Assembly: GCA_024236415.1 (NCBI GenBank)
Contig: JACKKN010000007.1
Coordinates: forward strand, 170,964-234,963
Reading direction: 5' to 3'
DNA from: Hyphomicrobiales bacterium
GTDB taxonomy: Bacteria > Pseudomonadota > Alphaproteobacteria > Rhodospirillales > JACKKN01
Length of the DNA: 64,000 bases
A program made the translations under genes and the position numbers. Positions 17,752 through 25,608 of this stretch are shown piece after piece; positions within the stretch are counted from its first letter, which is position 1; every line of letters begins with the position of its first letter. Under the pieces are notes generated by a model. The model searched no databases and was not told where the DNA came from. It saw nothing but the letters and a program-made list of their open reading frames with translations.

Positions 17752-19694
17752 TGGTCGACCTGCTGCAGATCCACGAGCCGGGCGAGACCCCGCTGCCCCA
17801 CGCCGACGACGCGTCGGTGGCCATCGGCATCGACCTGGGCACCACCAACTCCGTGGTCGCCATCAGCACCGACGGCAAGACCCAGGTCCTGCGCGACGAC
17901 GACGGCCAGGCCCTGGTGCCGTCGGTGGTGGCCTACGCGCCCGACGGCTCGGCCGTGGTCGGCGCCCTGGCCAAGCGCCTGCTGCTGGACCGGCCCGACT
18001 GCGTGGTCAGCTCGGTCAAGCGCCTGATGGGGCGCGGGGTCGGCGACCTGAAGGCCCTTGCCGGGACCCTGCCGTTCGAGGTCGAGCCGCCCAAGGAAGG
18101 GTCCGAAGGCGGCATGGTGCGCCTGCGGGTGGCGGGCCACAGCCTGACCCCGGTGCAGGTGTCGGCCGAGATCCTGACCGCCCTGAAGGAGCGCGCCGAG
18201 GAGCAGCTGGGCCAGAAGGTGGAGAAGGCCGTGGTCACCGTGCCGGCCTATTTCGACGACGCCGCGCGCACCGCCACCCGCGACGCCGCGCGGCTGGCCG
18301 GGCTGGAGGTGCTGCGCCTGGTCAACGAGCCCACGGCGGCGGCCCTGGCCTATGGCCTGGACAAGGGCGCCGAGGGCCTGTACGCGGTCTACGACCTGGG
18401 CGGCGGCACCTTCGACATCTCGATCCTGCGCATGGAGAAGGGGGTGTTCCAGGTGTTGGCCACGGGCGGCGACGCGGCGCTCGGCGGCGACGACTTCGAC
18501 CATGCGGTGGCCGAGCATTTCCTGGGCCAGCGGGCCAAGCGCCTGGGCGCGCGCGCGATCACGCCCAGCGAGGCCAAGATGGCCCTGATGACGGCGCGCC
18601 TGGCCAAGGAGTGCCTCAGCCGCCAGACCGAGGGCGAGTGGGTCCTGGACGTGGACGAGCGCCAGACCGGCCACCGCATCGACCGCGCCACCTTCGAGGA
18701 CCTGATCACGCCGCTGGTCGAGCGCACCACCGACATCTGCCGCGCCGTCATGGACGACGCCGGGGTCGGCCCCGCCGACGTGCGCGGCGTGGTCCTGGTC
18801 GGCGGCTCGACCCGGGTGCCCATGGTGCGGCGCCGGGTGGCCGAGCTGTTCGACGCCCGGCCCCTGTCCGACATCGACCCCGACGAGGTGGTGGCCTGCG
18901 GCGCCGCCCTGCAGGCCGAGGCCCTGACCGTGGGCTCGGACACCCTGCTGCTGGACGTGACGCCGCTGAGCCTGGGCATCGAGACCATGGGCGGCATGGT
19001 CGAGAAGATCATCCCGCGCAACACCCCGATCCCGGTGGCCAAGGCCCAGGACTTCACCACCTACCAGGACGGCCAGGGCGCCATGTCCATCCACGTGCTG
19101 CAGGGCGAGCGCGAGATGGCCGACCAGTGCCGCTCGCTGGCCAAGTTCGTGCTGACCGGCATCCCGCCCATGACCGCCGGCGCGGCGCGCATCCGGGTGT
19201 CGTTCGCCGTCGACGCCGACGGCCTGCTGACCGTGTCGGCGCGCGAGGAGACCACGGGCGTGGAGCAGAAGGTCGAGGTCAAGCCGTCCTACGGCCTGAC
19301 CGAGGAAGAGATGGGCGAGATGCTGTACGACTCGCTGCGCAACGCCCAGGCGGACATGGACCGGCGCCTGCTGGCCGAGGCGCGGGTCGAGGCCAACCGG
19401 GCCCTGAACGCGGTGGTCTCGGCCCTGAACATCGACGGCGACCTGCTGGACGACGGCGAGCGGGCCCAGGTCGAGCGGGTCATGGCGGCGGTGCGCGACG
19501 CCGTGGCCGGCGAGGACCGCGACATCATCAACGCCGCCGCCGAGGACCTGGAGAAGGCCACCCGCGAGTTCGCCGAGCGGCGCATGGACCGCGGCATCTC
19601 GGCGGCCCTGGCGGGACAGTCCGTGGACGGGCTGGTGGACGACGACGAACCGGCCGGCAATGCGGCCACGGAACCGGAAAAGCAAGACCACTAA
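17751..19694 (+). CDS. hscA: Hsp70-type chaperone HscA
   Basis: The specialised Hsp70 that, with HscB, releases the cluster from IscU. The ATG at 17751 overlaps the hscB TGA by one base; the protein has 647 residues. The ATPase domain shows AIGIDLGTTNSVVAIS (from residue 24), VYDLGGGTFDISIL and VLVGGSTRVPMVRR; the substrate-binding domain begins after DVTPLSLGIETMGG. The lid ends in an acidic tail without the DnaK-type EEV end. Location inside the isc operon settles HscA over DnaK. Confidence 0.96.
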   Translation: MVDLLQIHEPGETPLPHADDASVAIGIDLGTTNSVVAISTDGKTQVLRDDDGQALVPSVVAYAPDGSAVVGALAKRLLLDRPDCVVSSVKRLMGRGVGDLKALAGTLPFEVEPPKEGSEGGMVRLRVAGHSLTPVQVSAEILTALKERAEEQLGQKVEKAVVTVPAYFDDAARTATRDAARLAGLEVLRLVNEPTAAALAYGLDKGAEGLYAVYDLGGGTFDISILRMEKGVFQVLATGGDAALGGDDFDHAVAEHFLGQRAKRLGARAITPSEAKMALMTARLAKECLSRQTEGEWVLDVDERQTGHRIDRATFEDLITPLVERTTDICRAVMDDAGVGPADVRGVVLVGGSTRVPMVRRRVAELFDARPLSDIDPDEVVACGAALQAEALTVGSDTLLLDVTPLSLGIETMGGMVEKIIPRNTPIPVAKAQDFTTYQDGQGAMSIHVLQGEREMADQCRSLAKFVLTGIPPMTAGAARIRVSFAVDADGLLTVSAREETTGVEQKVEVKPSYGLTEEEMGEMLYDSLRNAQADMDRRLLAEARVEANRALNAVVSALNIDGDLLDDGERAQVERVMAAVRDAVAGEDRDIINAAAEDLEKATREFAERRMDRGISAALAGQSVDGLVDDDEPAGNAATEPEKQDH

Positions 19695-19707
19695 GGGAAT
19701 GGGCTGA

Positions 19708-20040
19708 ATGCCGAAAATGACTTTCATCGACGCCAAGGGCAACCGCAAGGAAGTGGAGGCCCCCGTCGGCCTGTCGGTGCTGGAGATCGCGCACCGCAAC
19801 AAGATCGACCTGGAGGGCGCCTGCGAGGGCTCGCTCGCCTGCTCCACCTGCCACGTCATCGTCGACCGCGACTGGTTCGACGACCTTGACGAGGCCAGCG
19901 AGGAGGAGGAGGACATGCTGGACCTGGCCTTCGGCCTGACCCACACCTCGCGCCTGGGCTGCCAGATCAAGATGACCGAAGAGCTGGACGGCCTGGTGGT
20001 CACCCTGCCGGCGGCCACCCGCAACATGATGCTGGACTGA
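19708..20040 (+). CDS. fdx: ISC-type [2Fe-2S] ferredoxin
   Basis: A 110-residue adrenodoxin-like ferredoxin that supplies electrons to cluster assembly. Cluster ligands are C39, C45 and C48 in [15 protein letters not shown] and C85 in RLGCQIKMT, the C-X5-C-X2-C...C pattern of the Isc ferredoxins. The acidic stretch [12 protein letters not shown] between them is the usual partner-binding surface. It follows hscA by 13 bases and precedes iscX by 25. Confidence 0.96.
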   Translation: MPKMTFIDAKGNRKEVEAPVGLSVLEIAHRNKIDLEGACEGSLACSTCHVIVDRDWFDDLDEASEEEEDMLDLAFGLTHTSRLGCQIKMTEELDGLVVTLPAATRNMMLD

Positions 20041-20065
20041 CCTGACCGCAGAGGGAGCCGCCGCC

Positions 20066-20266
20066 ATGGGCCTGCGCTGGACCGACGTGCACGACATCGC
20101 CATGGACCTGGAGGACGCCCACCCGGACGCCGACGTGGTCAACCTGCGCTTCACCGACCTGTGGCAGTGGGTCCAGGACCTGCCCGACTTCGACGACGAC
20201 CCGCAGAAATCCAACGAGAAGATCCTCGAGGCCATCCAGATGGCCTGGCTCGACGAGCGCGACTGA
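20066..20266 (+). CDS. iscX: Iron-sulfur assembly accessory protein IscX
   Basis: A 66-residue acidic protein ([20 protein letters not shown], then [20 protein letters not shown]) that matches IscX/YfhJ in length, the [11 protein letters not shown] segment and the clustered acidic residues. IscX binds IscS and iron and tunes the assembly rate. It is the last gene of the isc run; no strong terminator follows, only GC-rich sequence and then the AT-rich patch in front of ppk2. Confidence 0.94.
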   Translation: MGLRWTDVHDIAMDLEDAHPDADVVNLRFTDLWQWVQDLPDFDDDPQKSNEKILEAIQMAWLDERD

Positions 20267-20349
20267 CCGCGCCGGATCCCCCCGCCGCCCCCCGCCCCCG
20301 GACCGATTCAAGGCGCCGCCGGCCCCGGCCGGAAACCCTGCGCTTGAAC

Positions 20350-20378
20350 GTTGCAGTTTTATGACATTTTTGTTACAA
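20350..20378 (-). promoter_or_regulatory. Candidate Pho box (three 11-base-spaced repeats) upstream of ppk2
   Basis: An AT-rich patch in GC-rich surroundings. Read on the minus strand it is TTGTAAC, AAAA, ATGTCAT, AAAA, CTGCAAC: three 7-base units separated by AAAA, each matching CTGTNAY at 6 of 7 positions. That is the geometry of PhoB operators. It ends 64 bases before the ppk2 start, and phosphate control of a polyphosphate kinase is sensible. The orientation is reversed relative to ppk2 and no clear -10 is seen beside it, so binding is a hypothesis. Confidence 0.45.
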
Positions 20379-20442
20379 GGGTCCCGTCGCCCTGGTCTTG
20401 ACCGGCGTGCGGCGAATTCCAGGGGCAATCGGGGAAAGCGCG

Positions 20443-21543
20443 ATGACACGATCGAATTCGGGTCCCGCCACCACCGCCGACAAGGCGGCCGACACCACCC
20501 AGGACGAAGCCGCGAAGACCCGACCATCGGGGGCCAAGGTCAAGGCCACCCCCCCGGACAGGGTGAACGGCGACGCCCGCCGGGCCGAACGCGACTCCGG
20601 CCCGGCGGGCATCGACTTCCGGCTGACCGGCACCGACAAGGAGAAGGGCAAGGTCAAGGCCAAGGACCCGGCCAAGGACCCGGCTAAGGACGCGGCCAAG
20701 GACCCGGCCAAGGACCCGGCCAAGGACAAGGCCAAGCCGGCCGAGGGCGCGCCGGCCGTCGCCCACAAGGACGACCGGTCGGGGTCCCTGAAGAAGATGA
20801 AGACCGAGCAGTACCTGCGCTTGATCTCGCCCCTGCACGTCGAACTGCTGAAGATGCAGAACTGGGTCAAGGAATCGGGCCATCGGGTGCTGTCCATCTT
20901 CGAGGGCCGCGACGCCGCCGGCAAGGGCGGCACCATCAAGCGGTTCATCGAGCACATGAATCCCCGCGGCTGCCGCGTGGTGGCGCTGGAAAAGCCCAGC
21001 GAGCGCGAGGTCAGCCAGTGGTACTTCCAGCGCTATGTCCAGCACCTGCCGGCGGCCGGCGAGATCGTGCTGTTCGACCGCTCGTGGTACAACCGGGCCA
21101 TGGTCGAACGGGTGATGGGGTTCTGCGGCCACGAGGACGTCAAGGAGTTCCTGCGCTCGACCCCCGAGTTCGAGCGCATGCTGATCCGCTCCGGCCTGCA
21201 GATGTACAAGTTCTATTTCTCGGTCAGCAAGAACGAGCAGGACCGGCGGTTCCAGAGCCGCCTGGGCGACCCCCTGAAGCAGTGGAAGCTGAGCCCGGTG
21301 GACAAGGAGTCCCAGAACAAGTGGGATGCCTACACCCGGGCCAAGGAGGACATGTTCTTCTACACCGACACCGCCGACTCGTCCTGGACCATCATCAAGT
21401 CCGACGACAAGAAGCGCGCCCGCATCAACGCCATGCGCTACTTCCTGTCGCACATCGACTATCCGGACCGCAACGACGACCTGCTGGCCTATGACACCCG
21501 CGTCGTGCGCTCGGTGGACGAGGAGCTGCACGTCGAGGACTGA
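20443..21543 (+). CDS. ppk2: Polyphosphate kinase 2
   Basis: PPK2 moves phosphate between polyphosphate and nucleoside di- or monophosphates. From ATG 20443 the protein has 366 residues. The first 120 are a disordered, Lys/Asp/Ala/Pro-rich extension with a KDPA repeat; the catalytic P-loop domain follows with Walker A FEGRDAAGKGGTIKRF (about 153-168), the second motif FDRSWYNRAMVERVMGF, and the lid region SKNEQDRRFQSR. The one-domain layout indicates class I PPK2. An in-frame TTG lies upstream at 20398 but the ATG is preferred. The N-terminal extension is unusual in composition. Confidence 0.92.
   Translation: MTRSNSGPATTADKAADTTQDEAAKTRPSGAKVKATPPDRVNGDARRAERDSGPAGIDFRLTGTDKEKGKVKAKDPAKDPAKDAAKDPAKDPAKDKAKPAEGAPAVAHKDDRSGSLKKMKTEQYLRLISPLHVELLKMQNWVKESGHRVLSIFEGRDAAGKGGTIKRFIEHMNPRGCRVVALEKPSEREVSQWYFQRYVQHLPAAGEIVLFDRSWYNRAMVERVMGFCGHEDVKEFLRSTPEFERMLIRSGLQMYKFYFSVSKNEQDRRFQSRLGDPLKQWKLSPVDKESQNKWDAYTRAKEDMFFYTDTADSSWTIIKSDDKKRARINAMRYFLSHIDYPDRNDDLLAYDTRVVRSVDEELHVED
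20662..20736 (+). repeat. In-frame short tandem repeat coding for KDPA units in PPK2
   Basis: Imperfect 12-base units of the type AAGGACCCGGCC are repeated within ppk2 and code for residues 74-98, mostly Lys-Asp-Pro-Ala with variants KDAA and KDKA. All units keep the frame. Such a tract can expand or contract by slippage and would change only the length of the disordered linker before the kinase domain. Confidence 0.75.
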
Positions 21544-21571
21544 TGCCGCCGGCCCCGTCCGGTGCCGCGGC

Positions 21572-21682
21572 TCAGACGAAGAAGATGCCGGCCACGGCCA
21601 CGACCCAGACCAGCAGGCCCGAAGCCAGGATCTCGCACACCTTGGGCAGTTGCCATTGGCTGGGTGAATAATCCGTCAACAT
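21572..21682 (-). CDS. Small single-pass membrane protein (36 aa), hypothetical
   Basis: A short open frame from ATG 21682 to TGA. It codes MLTDYSPSQWQLPKVC followed by one strong hydrophobic helix (EILASGLLVWVVAVAGIFFV) that runs to the C-terminus. Polar N-terminus plus one terminal helix is the form of many real bacterial small membrane proteins. The GGTCGG upstream is only a weak ribosome site. It is convergent with ppk2. I recognise no family. A random frame would be unlikely to give such a clean helix, but proof is lacking. Confidence 0.45.
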   Translation of the reverse strand: MLTDYSPSQWQLPKVCEILASGLLVWVVAVAGIFFV

Positions 21683-21813
21683 CCGACCATGTCCCTTGCT
21701 GTCAGGATTGATCTCGATGGACAGGGATCATAGGCCGGCGGCCGGCGGCGGTCCGTGAACCGCTTCACACAGGGGGCGGAATTTTCGCTTTTGAAAGCGG
21801 GGCGCGGAATCGA

Positions 21814-22371
21814 TCAGCCGGCCTGGCGGCGCAGGAAGGCCTTGATGACCCGCACCGTCTCGCCCTCGCGCCAGCGCGAGAAGGTCAGGTTCAGGCCCTT
21901 GTCGGTCAGGGTGCGGTCGTACACCTGCATCTCGTAGCCGCCGTCGTCGCGGATGTGCAGGGCATAGACGGTCAGGGTCTTGCCGTGGATGCGGGACCAG
22001 ATGTAGGGCTCGCCCTTGAGCGGGTCCAGCGGCACCAGGGCGCCGAACATGTCGCTTTTCATGGCCGAGCGGTAGATGCTGTCGCGCTGCGACGGGGCGA
22101 AGTTGACGCGGTGGGTCTTGCGGTCCAGGCTGCCGTCCTTGCGGTGGCGGATGGTGGTCCAGACCACCGAGAACCCCCGCTCCCACGGGCGGATGACGAC
22201 GTCCAGCGACCGCATGGAGCTGGAACCGTCGTCACGCTCGATCGCGGCCTCGCCGGCGTAGACGCCGTAGAAGGCCGACAGGGGGCTGTCGCCCGCCGCC
22301 GCCGGGACCGGCCCGGCGAACAGCAGGGCCAGGGCCACGAGGCGGGCGGCGAGTCGAAGGCGGTGCGTCAT
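21814..22371 (-). CDS. Exported protein of unknown function
   Basis: From ATG 22371 the protein has 185 residues. A Sec signal peptide is clear (MTHRLRLAARLVALALLFAG, then PVPAAAGDSP with cleavage probably after AAA). The mature part, about 160 residues, looks like an all-beta, lipocalin-like or small periplasmic domain: YGVYAGEAAIERDD, SMRSLDVVIRPWERGFSVVW, FAPSQRDSIYRSAM, MFGALVPLDPLKGEPYIWSR, and a final basic segment. I do not recognise a named family. It starts 43 bases after the stop of the LivH-like gene on the same strand. Confidence 0.8.
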   Translation of the reverse strand: MTHRLRLAARLVALALLFAGPVPAAAGDSPLSAFYGVYAGEAAIERDDGSSSMRSLDVVIRPWERGFSVVWTTIRHRKDGSLDRKTHRVNFAPSQRDSIYRSAMKSDMFGALVPLDPLKGEPYIWSRIHGKTLTVYALHIRDDGGYEMQVYDRTLTDKGLNLTFSRWREGETVRVIKAFLRRQAG

Positions 22372-22414
22372 GGGAACGGTTCCCGTGTGGTTGGCGTCGA
22401 ACTGGTGGCGCCCA

Positions 22415-23803
22415 TTATACGCCATTTCGCCGGAATCCCACCGCGCCGAATCGCCGCGGGCCGCCGCCGAACAGGCCGTCGGGGCGGAACACCAGGAACA
22501 GGGCCAGCAGGGCGAACACCGTGATGTCGCGGTACGAGATGTCGAAGTAGGCCGACCACAGGGTCTCCACCGCCGCCACCGCCAGGCCCCCCACCAGGGC
22601 CCCGGGCAGCGAGCCGATGCCGCCGACCACGGCGGCGGTCAGGGCCTTGAACCCGAACATGATCCCCATCTGGATGTGCACCGACCCGTACAGCAGGGCG
22701 ATCAGGGCCCCCGACAGGCCGGCGAACAGGCCCGACAGGGCGAAGGTGACGCCGATCACCCGCCCGGGGCTGACCCCGCACAGGGCGGCCATGCCCGGGT
22801 CGTCGGCGCAGGCCCGCCAGGCGCGGCCGAACCCGGTCCGCGTCATCAGCCACATCAGGCCCAGGAACAGGATCCCGGCCAGGGCCACCATGGCCATCTT
22901 GAAGGCGGTGGCGACCACCGTGAAGCCGCCGTCGGACATCAGCACCTGGGGCGCGTTGAAGGCCGGCTGCAGCCACCGCTCGCTGACCTCCTGGGTGCGG
23001 TGCACGAACGACCGCAGGGCGATGCCCAGGCCCACGGTGGCGACCAGGAACACCTGCGGCCGCCGGTGGCGCAGGGGGCGGTACACCGCCCGCCCGGTGG
23101 CCCAGCCATAGACCGCCGCCGTGGCCCCGGCGCCCAGGGCGGCCAGGGGGACGGTGGCGATCAGCCGGAATCCGGCGGCGCCGGCGAACAGGTACACGGA
23201 CAGCACGGCGACGAAGGCGCCGATCATGGCCAGCTCGCCGAAGGCCAGGTTGATGCGGCGGATCAGGCCGAACACCAGGGCGTAGGCCATGGCCAGCAGG
23301 GCATAGACGCTGCCGACCGAGACGGCGTTGACCGCCTGCTGGGCCAGGTACAGCCAGCCCGGCGGCGCCCCCGGCGGCGCCACGGCGGCGGTGCCCTGGA
23401 CCCCGAAGGCGCCGAGCCAGAAGCGGCGCAGCATGTAGAGCCGCGCCACCCCCAGGTCGCCGTCGCGGTCCGTCGACACGGCGGCCAGGTCCAGGCGGTC
23501 GCGGTCGAATCCGGCGCCGGCGAAGCGGCAGCGGATCCAGTGGTCGCGCAGCTCGCCGCCGGGCGCCGCGAGCTGGTACCACACCGCCACCGTGCTGGAC
23601 CCCACCGGGTCCTTCTCGGTGCGGATGCCGCTGGCCTCGGCGTGGCGCGGCTCCAGGGCCCGCAGCAGGCTCTCGCACACCCGCGCCTGTTCCGGGTCCA
23701 GGCCGTCGCAGGCGGCCAGCAGGGACGCCAGCAGCGGCGCCAGCAGCAGCGCCAGCAGCAGGGCCGGCCGGCGCCGGGGGCGGGGCGGGCGGCGGTTGCT
23801 CAA
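22415..23803 (-). CDS. LivH-type branched-chain amino-acid ABC permease with extra N-terminal domain
   Basis: The C-terminal 310 residues or so are a LivH-type inner-membrane permease: VNAVSVGSVYALLAMAYALVFG, INLAFGELAMIGAF, the cytoplasmic loop ACADDPGMAALCGVSPGRVIG and the terminal VFRPDGLFGG. In front lies about 140 residues foreign to LivH: a signal-like stretch ending in a possible lipobox LLAAC (C32) and a soluble domain (DPEQARVCESLLRALEPR ... ELRDHWIRCRFAG). The likely start is TTG 23803, overlapping the SDR stop as TTGA, giving 462 residues. No LivM, LivG, LivF or binding protein gene is near. Confidence 0.82.
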   Translation of the reverse strand: MSNRRPPRPRRRPALLLALLLAPLLASLLAACDGLDPEQARVCESLLRALEPRHAEASGIRTEKDPVGSSTVAVWYQLAAPGGELRDHWIRCRFAGAGFDRDRLDLAAVSTDRDGDLGVARLYMLRRFWLGAFGVQGTAAVAPPGAPPGWLYLAQQAVNAVSVGSVYALLAMAYALVFGLIRRINLAFGELAMIGAFVAVLSVYLFAGAAGFRLIATVPLAALGAGATAAVYGWATGRAVYRPLRHRRPQVFLVATVGLGIALRSFVHRTQEVSERWLQPAFNAPQVLMSDGGFTVVATAFKMAMVALAGILFLGLMWLMTRTGFGRAWRACADDPGMAALCGVSPGRVIGVTFALSGLFAGLSGALIALLYGSVHIQMGIMFGFKALTAAVVGGIGSLPGALVGGLAVAAVETLWSAYFDISYRDITVFALLALFLVFRPDGLFGGGPRRFGAVGFRRNGV

Positions 23804-24546
23804 CGTCCGCCCGAAACCGTCAGCACCGACCCGGTGCAGTAGGCGGCGGCGTCGGACAGCAGCCACAGGATCGACTCGGCGATCTCTTCGGCCTCGCCCG
23901 GGCGCCCCAGGGGGATGTTGGGGGCGTTGTCGGCGGCCCGGTCGGGCCGGCCGGCGTCGCCGTGGATGTCGGTGTTGACCAGGCCCGGGGCCACGGCGTT
24001 GACCCGCACCCCCTCGCGCGCCACCTCGCGGGCCAGGCCGACGGTCAGGCTGTCGACGGCGCCCTTGGTGGCGGCGTAGTGCACGTATTCCCCGGGCGAG
24101 CCCAGGCGCGCCGCCACCGAGGACACCAGCACGATGGCCCCGCCGGGCCCGCCGTGGCGGCTGGACATGCGGCGCACCGCCTCCTTGCAGGCCAGGATCA
24201 GGCCGACCACGTTGATGTCCACCACCCGGCGCAGCATGGCCGGGTCGATCTCGTCCAGGCGGGTGAAGGCGCCGGTGATGCCGGCGTTGCCGACGAAGGC
24301 GTCGAGGCGGCCGAACTCGGCGTCGACGCGGGCGAACAGGGCACGGATGTCGTCCTCGGACCCGGCGTCGGACACCAGCGGCAGGGCGCGCCGGCCCCGG
24401 GCCTCGATGTCGGCGGCCAGGGCCGCGGCGGCCCCGTCGCGGCCGCGGTAGGTAAAGCAGACGTCGTACCCCCGCGCCGCCGCCAGGCGGGCGGTGGCGG
24501 CGCCGATGCCGCGGGCGGCGCCGGTGATCAGAACGGTCTTGGCCAA
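23800..24546 (-). CDS. SDR-family NAD(P)-dependent oxidoreductase
   Basis: A 248-residue classical short-chain dehydrogenase. The Rossmann dinucleotide motif is TGAARGIG (residues 9-15), the structural NAG at 87-89, and the catalytic Ser-Tyr-Lys set S142/S143, Y157 and K161 (VHYAATKGAVDS). The end AAAYCTGSVLTVSGGR resembles FabG-like glucose-1-dehydrogenase-type members. Substrate is unknown. Its stop overlaps the TTG start of the LivH-like gene, suggesting one transcript. Upstream lies an intrinsic terminator on the same strand that isolates this unit from anything above. Confidence 0.92.
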   Translation of the reverse strand: MAKTVLITGAARGIGAATARLAAARGYDVCFTYRGRDGAAAALAADIEARGRRALPLVSDAGSEDDIRALFARVDAEFGRLDAFVGNAGITGAFTRLDEIDPAMLRRVVDINVVGLILACKEAVRRMSSRHGGPGGAIVLVSSVAARLGSPGEYVHYAATKGAVDSLTVGLAREVAREGVRVNAVAPGLVNTDIHGDAGRPDRAADNAPNIPLGRPGEAEEIAESILWLLSDAAAYCTGSVLTVSGGR

Positions 24547-24601
24547 GGCGGTCGGGCTCCCAGTGGTGCGTCGGCGCTACTCTAGCCCGCGCCCGGCCAA
24601 G

Positions 24602-24627
24602 AAAAAACCGGGTCCTTGCGGACCCGG
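24602..24627 (-). terminator. Intrinsic terminator, minus strand
   Basis: On the minus strand an 8-base-pair perfect stem (CCGGGTCC with GGACCCGG, 24608-24627) closed by the GNRA-type loop GCAA is followed directly by six T (24607-24602). This is a textbook rho-independent terminator. It lies upstream of the SDR gene and downstream of the micro-ORF at 24688-24768, so it must end some short minus-strand transcript, since both genes to the right run on the plus strand. Confidence 0.85.
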
Positions 24628-24687
24628 CGAGTTTGACAGGGAGGCCATCCGCGAGTGGCGTGGGCCAATCTGAATGGTAGGGGCATT

Positions 24688-24768
24688 CTAGCGCCGCCGG
24701 CGGCGCCGGTCCGTGAAGGGGATCACAGTGGCGGAAAAAGCCACGTCCCGCTGGGTCGCCATGGACAT
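24688..24768 (-). CDS. Candidate micro-protein (26 aa) with poly-Arg tail, or small RNA locus
   Basis: Between tenA and the minus-strand terminator at 24602-24627 there is an open frame MSMATQRDVAFSATVIPF followed by TD and six arginines, then TAG. GGGG lies just upstream of the ATG. No named family is recognised. The frame is short enough to arise by chance in GC-rich DNA; the real argument for a gene here is the terminator some 60 bases downstream on the same strand, which requires a transcript. That transcript could equally be a non-coding RNA. No good promoter could be placed. Confidence 0.35.
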   Translation of the reverse strand: MSMATQRDVAFSATVIPFTDRRRRRR

Positions 24769-24819
24769 TCGCCCCTGGCGCCCCATAATCGCCCCGGCAG
24801 CGCAACCACGAGGAAACCC

Positions 24820-25506
24820 ATGGCCCCGCAAGACACCCTGTTCGCCCGCCTGCGCGGCGCCTGTGCCGGCGAATGGCGCGCCTACGTGGAGCACCCCTTC
24901 GTCGCCGGGCTGGCCGACGGCACCCTGCCCCAGGCCTGCTTCCGCCACTACCTGGTGCAGGACTACCTGTTCCTGATCCACTTCGCCCGCGCCTACGCCC
25001 TGGCCGCCTACAAGGCCGACACCCTGGACGACATCCGCCAGGCCACCGAGGGCCTGAAGGCCATCGTCGACGTGGAGATGGGCCTGCACGTGACCTTCTG
25101 CGCCGGCTGGGGCCTGGACGAGGCGGCAATGGCGGCGGCACCCGAGGCCGACGCCACCATGGCCTACACCCGCTACGTGCTGGAAAAGGGCCTGGCCGGC
25201 GACCTGCTGGACCTGCACGTGGCGCTGGCGCCCTGCATCGTCGGCTACGGCGAGATCGGCGCCCGCCTGGCCGCCGACCCGGCCACCCGGACGGACGGCA
25301 ACCCCTACGCCGCCTGGATCGAGATGTACGCCTCGGCCGAATACCAGGAGGTGGCGGCCGCCGAGGTGGCGCATCTCGACCGGCTGATGGCGCGGCGCGG
25401 CGGCCCCGGGCGGCTGGACGGCCTGGTCACCACCTTCCGCCAGGCCACCCGCCTGGAGGCGGCGTTCTGGGACATGGGCATGTCGGCCCCGGCGCCGGGC
25501 CGGTGA
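24820..25506 (+). CDS. tenA: TenA-family protein (thiaminase II / pyrimidine salvage)
   Basis: A 228-residue all-helical TenA-type protein, start ATG 24820 with GAGG before it. TenA enzymes cleave thiamine breakdown products so that the pyrimidine is reused. The family features are HPFVAGLADGTLP, FRHYLVQDYLFL, the likely active-site cysteine C139 (ALAPCIVGYGEIG) and the late WIEMYASAEYQE segment. No TPP riboswitch is visible upstream and no thi genes adjoin, so a thiamine role rests on the family alone. The ATG lies 51 bases after the start of the minus-strand micro-ORF, back to back. Confidence 0.88.
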   Translation: MAPQDTLFARLRGACAGEWRAYVEHPFVAGLADGTLPQACFRHYLVQDYLFLIHFARAYALAAYKADTLDDIRQATEGLKAIVDVEMGLHVTFCAGWGLDEAAMAAAPEADATMAYTRYVLEKGLAGDLLDLHVALAPCIVGYGEIGARLAADPATRTDGNPYAAWIEMYASAEYQEVAAAEVAHLDRLMARRGGPGRLDGLVTTFRQATRLEAAFWDMGMSAPAPGR

Positions 25507-25608
25507 TCGCCGTCTTGACCATTGAAATTGTTCGGAAACACGGCCGCGGGATGATGCCCCCCGCGACCCCGCCGGCGGCGGGGCGGTGACAGCCAAGGAG
25601 GGACGATC

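Noticed and set aside
24633..24661. Plus-strand promoter for tenA starting at the TTGACA at 24633-24638
   Set aside because: No acceptable -10 hexamer occurs at 16-18 bases; the -35 alone is not enough.
24547..24819. TPP riboswitch in front of tenA
   Set aside because: No thi-box-like conserved segments could be found; the only strong structure is the minus-strand terminator.
23800..25141. Continuous minus-strand frame joining the LivH-like gene to sequence above the SDR gene
   Set aside because: The part above 23803 runs antisense or out of frame to the SDR and tenA genes and is Arg/Gly-rich; the TTG at 23803 overlapping the SDR stop is the sensible start.
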